From: Oryzias latipes
Taxonomy: Eukaryota > Chordata > Actinopteri > Beloniformes > Adrianichthyidae
DNA length: 64,000 bases
Direction: 5' to 3'
Assembly (NCBI RefSeq): GCF_002234675.1
Contig: NC_019879.2
Span: 11,351,325 to 11,415,324, forward strand
A program made the position numbers and the translations under genes. How positions within the stretch are numbered: position 1 is the stretch's first letter; the number at the start of each line of letters is the position of its first letter. A model generated the notes under the pieces. That model saw only the letters and a list, made by a program, of their open reading frames with translations. It was not told the DNA's origin and ran no database searches. Positions 60,501 through 64,000 of this stretch are shown one piece after another.

Positions 60501-62773
60501 TGTCACAGGCTTGCTTCTCCATCTGGCAACCTGATAGACAAGCCTAGGTTTTACAATGGCCAGGAGAACATGACGTCTCTGAAAGCATCGTGCCAAATGT
60601 GATGATTGGTGGAGGGGGGATTATGATGTGGGATTGTTTGTTTGTTTTTGTAGATGGTCTAGGAAATTTATGGACAAATCTATGGTTCAAATTTTGATCC
60701 TTTTAAATAATTTCTAAAACTAGAATGGGAAAAGCCTGAAGCTATCACACTCCTCCTTTGTACGTCTTTATTTCACTTCAGATCTGGAAGCACACACCTT
60801 CCCTAGCTTTAAGATTAGACTTGAGAAGTTTGTCTTGATTCAACTTGTAGATGGGGATAAACTCATACCCCGAGTCAAGTCGTTAGTAATGCTATCACAA
60901 ACCGGAACCACTTGGGGTTGTTTTAGGTTAAACCATTCGTTTTCCTTACTGTTGACCTGTCTGCTCTTTCTTCTTTTCTGTGCTTATATCTGTGTGTCAG
61001 ATCACGCTCATAACGGCACAATGAATACAAATTAGTTTTACTTTTGTCGAGTTCTAAAACTTCCATAAATACTTGAGGAAGAAATGGTTTAATAAATCAC
61101 AAAGGGATGTAGCAGCAGTTATGGGAGTGCTGTTTTGCAGTGTAGTGTGAAAAGTATGAAACATGAAAAGCTTCGTCTTAACACAATGTTGTACGCTTAA
61201 ACTGAAAGTTAACACCTTTATTAGGTCAGATAAAGTTGAGGTTCTCTTCTTGGAATTTAAAGCTGAATCCTAGTAACGACGACATCAGACGGACGGAAAA
61301 AAAATAGACACAAACTAGTTGAAAATTTATTTTTTAATTAACCCCACAGATTCTCTGTTGGATTGAGGTCCAGAGACCACTTCAGAACCTTGAAATGCTT
61401 TTTATATAGCTGCTTTTGTATGTTGTTATTATGTTTACCCATAATGCTCTCACTGATGGAAGGAGGGCTTTGTCCAATATCTCTTCATACATGACCCCAT
61501 TCACGCTTTCCTTAAAGCAGATCGATTGTTTTGCCTCATTTGTAGAAAACCAACCCCAAACCATGATGTTTCCACCCAAGTGCCTCATAGTGGGCTTTGT
61601 GTTCTTGAGATGCGACTTAGCATTCTTCTTCCTCCTTCAAACACAGCGAGAGGCATTTACACCAAGGAGTTCCATTTTGGTTTCAACACATGACATTCTA
61701 CCAGTCCTTCTCTGGATCATTTAGATGCTCTCTGGAGAACTTTAGATAGACCAGGACATGTGCTGGTTTAAGCAGGGGGACCTTTGGACTGGATATGAAT
61801 CCATGATGATTAACTGTGTTACTAGAGTAATCTTTGTTACTGTGGTCCTAGCTCTCTACAGGTCATTGACTAGTTCCCTTGTGTAGTTCTGGTCTGTTCC
61901 AAATTGTTCTCTAGATCATTTGTACTCCACCAGGTGAGCTCTTTGAGCTCCAGGTGGAGGGATATTGTCAGTGATCCTGTGTGTCTTCCATTTTCTAATT
62001 ATTGCTCCAACAGTAGATCACTTCTCATCAAGCTGCTTTCTTACTGTAAATTGGTTAATCCCAGTCTTGTTTAGGTCTACAATCTTGTTCCTGGTGTCCT
62101 CAGACAGCTCTTCGGTCTTAGTCATGTAGAGGTTACAATCTAGCTGTTTTTGCTCAAATAACCAGTTCCAACAGGTAACATTAATGCAGGTAATGAACGT
62201 AAGATAGAGCTTTAAGGAGCGTCTTTAAAAAAAAATAGGTCTGTGAGGGACAGAATTCAGAAAACACAGAATTCAGCTTCACAAACTGACAGCAAATTTG
62301 AAAAAGCCTTTATGAGAACTGATGTAGAATAATTTTCCTGAACATCCGGATGTTTTTCTCATTTCTGCAGTTTAAAACATTGTCAAAAAAACACACAAGT
62401 CATGTTATGTAAGGTGTCAATAATATTTCTTAGGGAGAGGCAAAATAAAAAAAAGAGACTTTAACAAGACATAAAAAGGAAATGTTTTTCTACATTTACA
62501 CATTTCCCCATCCTGAATGAGAACGTTCAAAAACGTTTTCCTTTTTTTCGTGCAATCAGCCACTATTGAACAAGGATCTGAGAAACTTTTGGCCTTTGCC
62601 CTTCCAGATTTCAGTTAAACATCCTCTGTGGGGTTTGTTGACACATTTTTTCTCGTCTCTCCAGGACGGCGTTATCTCAGTGAAGGACATTGACTTAGTG
62701 ATGTCAGAGGGACTGGGAATGCGTTATGCTTTTATAGGCCCCATGGAAACAATGCACCTCAATGCCCCTGAAG
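51577..62773 (+). CDS. cryl1: Lambda-crystallin homolog / L-gulonate 3-dehydrogenase, partial (window ends in an intron)
   Basis: Cytosolic NAD-dependent dehydrogenase of the uronate cycle (3-hydroxyacyl-CoA dehydrogenase fold). Seven exons: 51577-51617, 54088-54195, 55409-55535, 56559-56720, 56938-57033, 59221-59319, 62665-62773; all splice sites are GT-AG and phases agree (742 bp, 247 codons so far of about 320). Exons 1-2 build the Rossmann motif [20 protein letters not shown] (GxGxxG). Exon 4 has VILSSSTSC, exons 4/5 join into SHPVNPPYY, which holds the catalytic His, and LVELVPHP follows. Exon 7 has [17 protein letters not shown] and [10 protein letters not shown]. The ATG at 51577 follows no nearer in-frame alternative and matches family length. 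The remaining C-terminal exon or exons lie beyond 64000. Confidence 0.96.
52171..52781. mobile_element. Miniature inverted-repeat element, copy 2
   Basis: Begins CATTGACTGTATAAGAGAAC and ends CTCGTATACAGTCAATG. Shares its interior with 44.70-45.19 kb, including the GGTGACGTCAC segment. 611 bp, in CRYL1 intron 1. Confidence 0.75.
54405..55095. mobile_element. GC-rich inverted-terminus element in CRYL1 intron 2
   Basis: Left AAGCTACGGTTACATCAT and right TATGTGACCATAGCTT form imperfect inverted termini. The interior is much richer in GC than the surrounding intron and has no open frame of note. It holds the 32-bp tandem array. The upstream CRYL1 duplicate at 50-1084 stops matching at this element's left edge. 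Confidence 0.6.
54441..54568. repeat. 32-bp tandem repeat, four copies
   Basis: The unit starting GTCTATGATCACATATACAA begins at 54441, 54473, 54505 and 54537. The copies are identical or nearly so, pointing to recent expansion. Confidence 0.96.
56195..56350 (+). mobile_element. GGGTCACGGGGCTGC-family repeat, head fragment
   Basis: GGCTGCATGGTGGGGTACAG, TGTGGAGTTTACATGCTCTC and CCTCCCACAACCCAAAGAT match the middle of the family. Lies in CRYL1 intron 3. Confidence 0.6.
57416..58722. mobile_element. hAT element in CRYL1 intron 5 with a nested repeat
   Basis: Inverted termini CAGGGGTGGGCAAACTGC / GTCTGCCCACCCCTG, flanked by ATGTAATA / TTGTAATA (8 bp, one mismatch). 57.79-58.37 kb inside is the inverted partner of 25.78-26.34 kb. 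No transposase frame was seen. Confidence 0.85.
59773..60051 (+). mobile_element. tRNA-headed SINE
   Basis: A tRNA-like head with box A-like TGGCTCGGTTGGTAAGGTGA and box B GGTTCGATTCC, a body with CAGTTAACATCACCCAGTGG and GGGATGGGTCAAATGCGGAG, and a short AT-rich tail. A second copy lies at the right edge of the window on the other strand. It sits in CRYL1 intron 6. Confidence 0.85.
60380..60515 (-). mobile_element. GGGTCACGGGGCTGC-family repeat, fragment
   Basis: CCCTTTCGGGGTCACAGGGC and CTGGACAGGTCGCCAGTCTG place it in the family. Confidence 0.65.
61320..62170 (-). mobile_element. Tc1/mariner remnant
   Basis: The minus strand reads [19 protein letters not shown] and [20 protein letters not shown], a Tc1-type DDE segment. 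Further decayed transposase sequence extends to about 62.17 kb. The frames are broken. It lies in CRYL1 intron 6. Confidence 0.8.
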
Positions 62774-63329
62774 GTAATGCAACATACATGACATTTTTAC
62801 TCAGTTTTGGTTTTGCCACTAATCCTGATTTTGAACATTGTTTTTCTTCAAGAGCCAACAAAATGCATTAATGAGAGGCAAATATAGGTCAATCTTCCTA
62901 ACTTGGACAATCTAAAAAAAATAACAACTTTGCTGATGAAAGTGTGGTGGATTTCATTTATATACTTGTACCACTTTAACAAAATGTAAAAAAATCCATT
63001 TCTTTTTACCATCAGTTGGTTAAAATGTGGGTGTGTGTTTTTGCATGTGTGTGCGTGTGCACACGTATGTGTAAAATAGGGGTAAACCTGACATTTAGCT
63101 GAGAAAGCTTTTAGAAACCTAAACCGACATCTTAGGAAAAAAATAAAATTAATAGACACAATACAGTGAACCCATAGCTGAAGTTACTTGGTTTAGATCA
63201 GTTTTTCCCCCTATTTTTAAAGGAAAAAACTTATACAAATTTTTTACTTTAGTTATTTTGGCAGAATTCTATTAAGACAAGCAATGAGTAATACTTGGGG
63301 GAGTTCAGCTTTTATAAATTCACCCGTAT

Positions 63330-63625
63330 ATCTTCTCCTGCTCATCCGGAGCCGGGTCACAGAGGCAGCAGTCTCAATAGAGATGGCCAGATATCCAGCT
63401 CCTCTGGGGGAATCCTAAAACGTTCACAGGCCAGCCAAGAGACGTGGTCTCTACAGCATGTCCTGGGGTCTTCCCGGGGTCTCCGCCCAGTGGGAAACAC
63501 CCAGAATACTTCCACATGGGGATGTCCAGGAGTCATCCAGAAGAGATCCCTGAGTTAGCTCGACTAGCCTGTCTCGATATGCAGGAGCAGCGGCTCTCCT
63601 TCGAGCTCTCTGTTTTGGCAAAATA
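63330..63625. mobile_element. RTE/Rex3-like LINE fragment
   Basis: GAGCCGGGTCACAGAGGCAG, CCAGCTCCTCTGGGGGAATC, GCCAGCCAAGAGACGTGGTC and GGAGCAGCGGCTCTCCTTCG form a longer copy of the family at 15.43-15.59 kb. Its open frames are repeat-derived. Confidence 0.55.
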
Positions 63626-63799
63626 ACTATCATGTTCTAAGATTGTCGTGGTGCCTTTAACACCGTCAGGTGGTGCAAGCTGGCAGGAGGAAGAGAGCAG
63701 CTTGAACGTGCGGAGGGGGTGTGTCTGCAGCTGTGAACGCCGACCAAAGTCTATTATGGGATGTAGAGTTTTTCTTGAAAGACAGCTATCTCGTAGGTG

Positions 63800-64000
63800 A
63801 CACATAATAATAATAATTGGTACTTTATTGATCCCACAATGGGGAAATTCTTCTCTGCATTTGACCCATCCCTTGGGGGAGCAGTGAGCTGCAGTCTAAC
63901 CGCGCTCAGGAGGCAGCAGCGTTAAGGGCCTAAGGACCCTCACTGGGTGATGTTAACTGAGACGGTTATTGACCCAGTACCATTGTTTATCCCCCTCCGG
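63800..64000 (-). mobile_element. tRNA-headed SINE, cut by the window end
   Basis: Reverse copy of the SINE at 59.77-60.05 kb: AATGGGGAAATTCTTCTCTG, GGGTGATGTTAACT and CCCAGTACCATTGTTTATCC. An (ATA)n tail lies at 63.80-63.82 kb; the head lies beyond 64000. Confidence 0.85.

Noticed and set aside
63295-63626. Open frames near the right edge
   Set aside because: They lie in an RTE/Rex3-like repeat fragment within the CRYL1 intron.

Overview
This is vertebrate nuclear DNA with small exons, GT-AG introns and many interspersed repeats. Repeat families typical of teleosts (sushi-like chromovirus, Tc1/mariner, hAT miniature elements, L2- and RTE-type LINEs, tRNA-headed SINEs), a fish-type TRIM pseudogene and the gene order IL17D-IFT88-CRYL1 point to a ray-finned fish. 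The species cannot be named from this window. The same three genes are neighbours on human chromosome 13q12 with the same relative orientations, so the block is conserved synteny.

Layout. 1-10.4 kb is an accessory patchwork. It is a composite duplication holding a broken copy of CRYL1 exon 2 with flanking intron (50-1084 and 8817-8993) and a broken copy of IL17D exon 2 (9119-9354 plus flank). A chromodomain-bearing Ty3/Gypsy element (1085-8816) is inserted in the CRYL1 part with a 5-bp target duplication. That element is hit by a 211-bp hAT miniature element and by a 2.6-kb long-TIR DNA element with a 9-bp target duplication that carries an L1-ORF1-like gene. 10.4-11.9 kb has no recognised gene. 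11.9-14.5 kb is a TRIM (RING/B-box/coiled coil/PRY-SPRY) pseudogene split by a retroposon-like insert. 16.2-21.1 kb is IL17D (minus strand, two coding exons), whose intron holds a Tc1 remnant split by a 1.4-kb hAT element.

22.6-51.05 kb is IFT88 (minus strand). It was modelled here as 25 coding exons that keep phase throughout and sum to exactly 807 codons including the stop. 51.05-51.58 kb is a short head-to-head promoter with an RFX X-box-like site. From 51.58 kb to beyond the window is CRYL1 (plus strand, first seven coding exons, 247 codons). The introns are loaded with repeats, and these are listed.

Function. IFT88 is a TPR subunit of the intraflagellar transport B complex that builds cilia. 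CRYL1 is a cytosolic NAD-dependent L-gulonate dehydrogenase. IL17D is a secreted cytokine. They share a neighbourhood rather than a pathway; the only visible regulatory link is the IFT88/CRYL1 bidirectional promoter. The most unusual items are the composite IL17D/CRYL1 duplication and the long-TIR element carrying an L1-ORF1-like gene.
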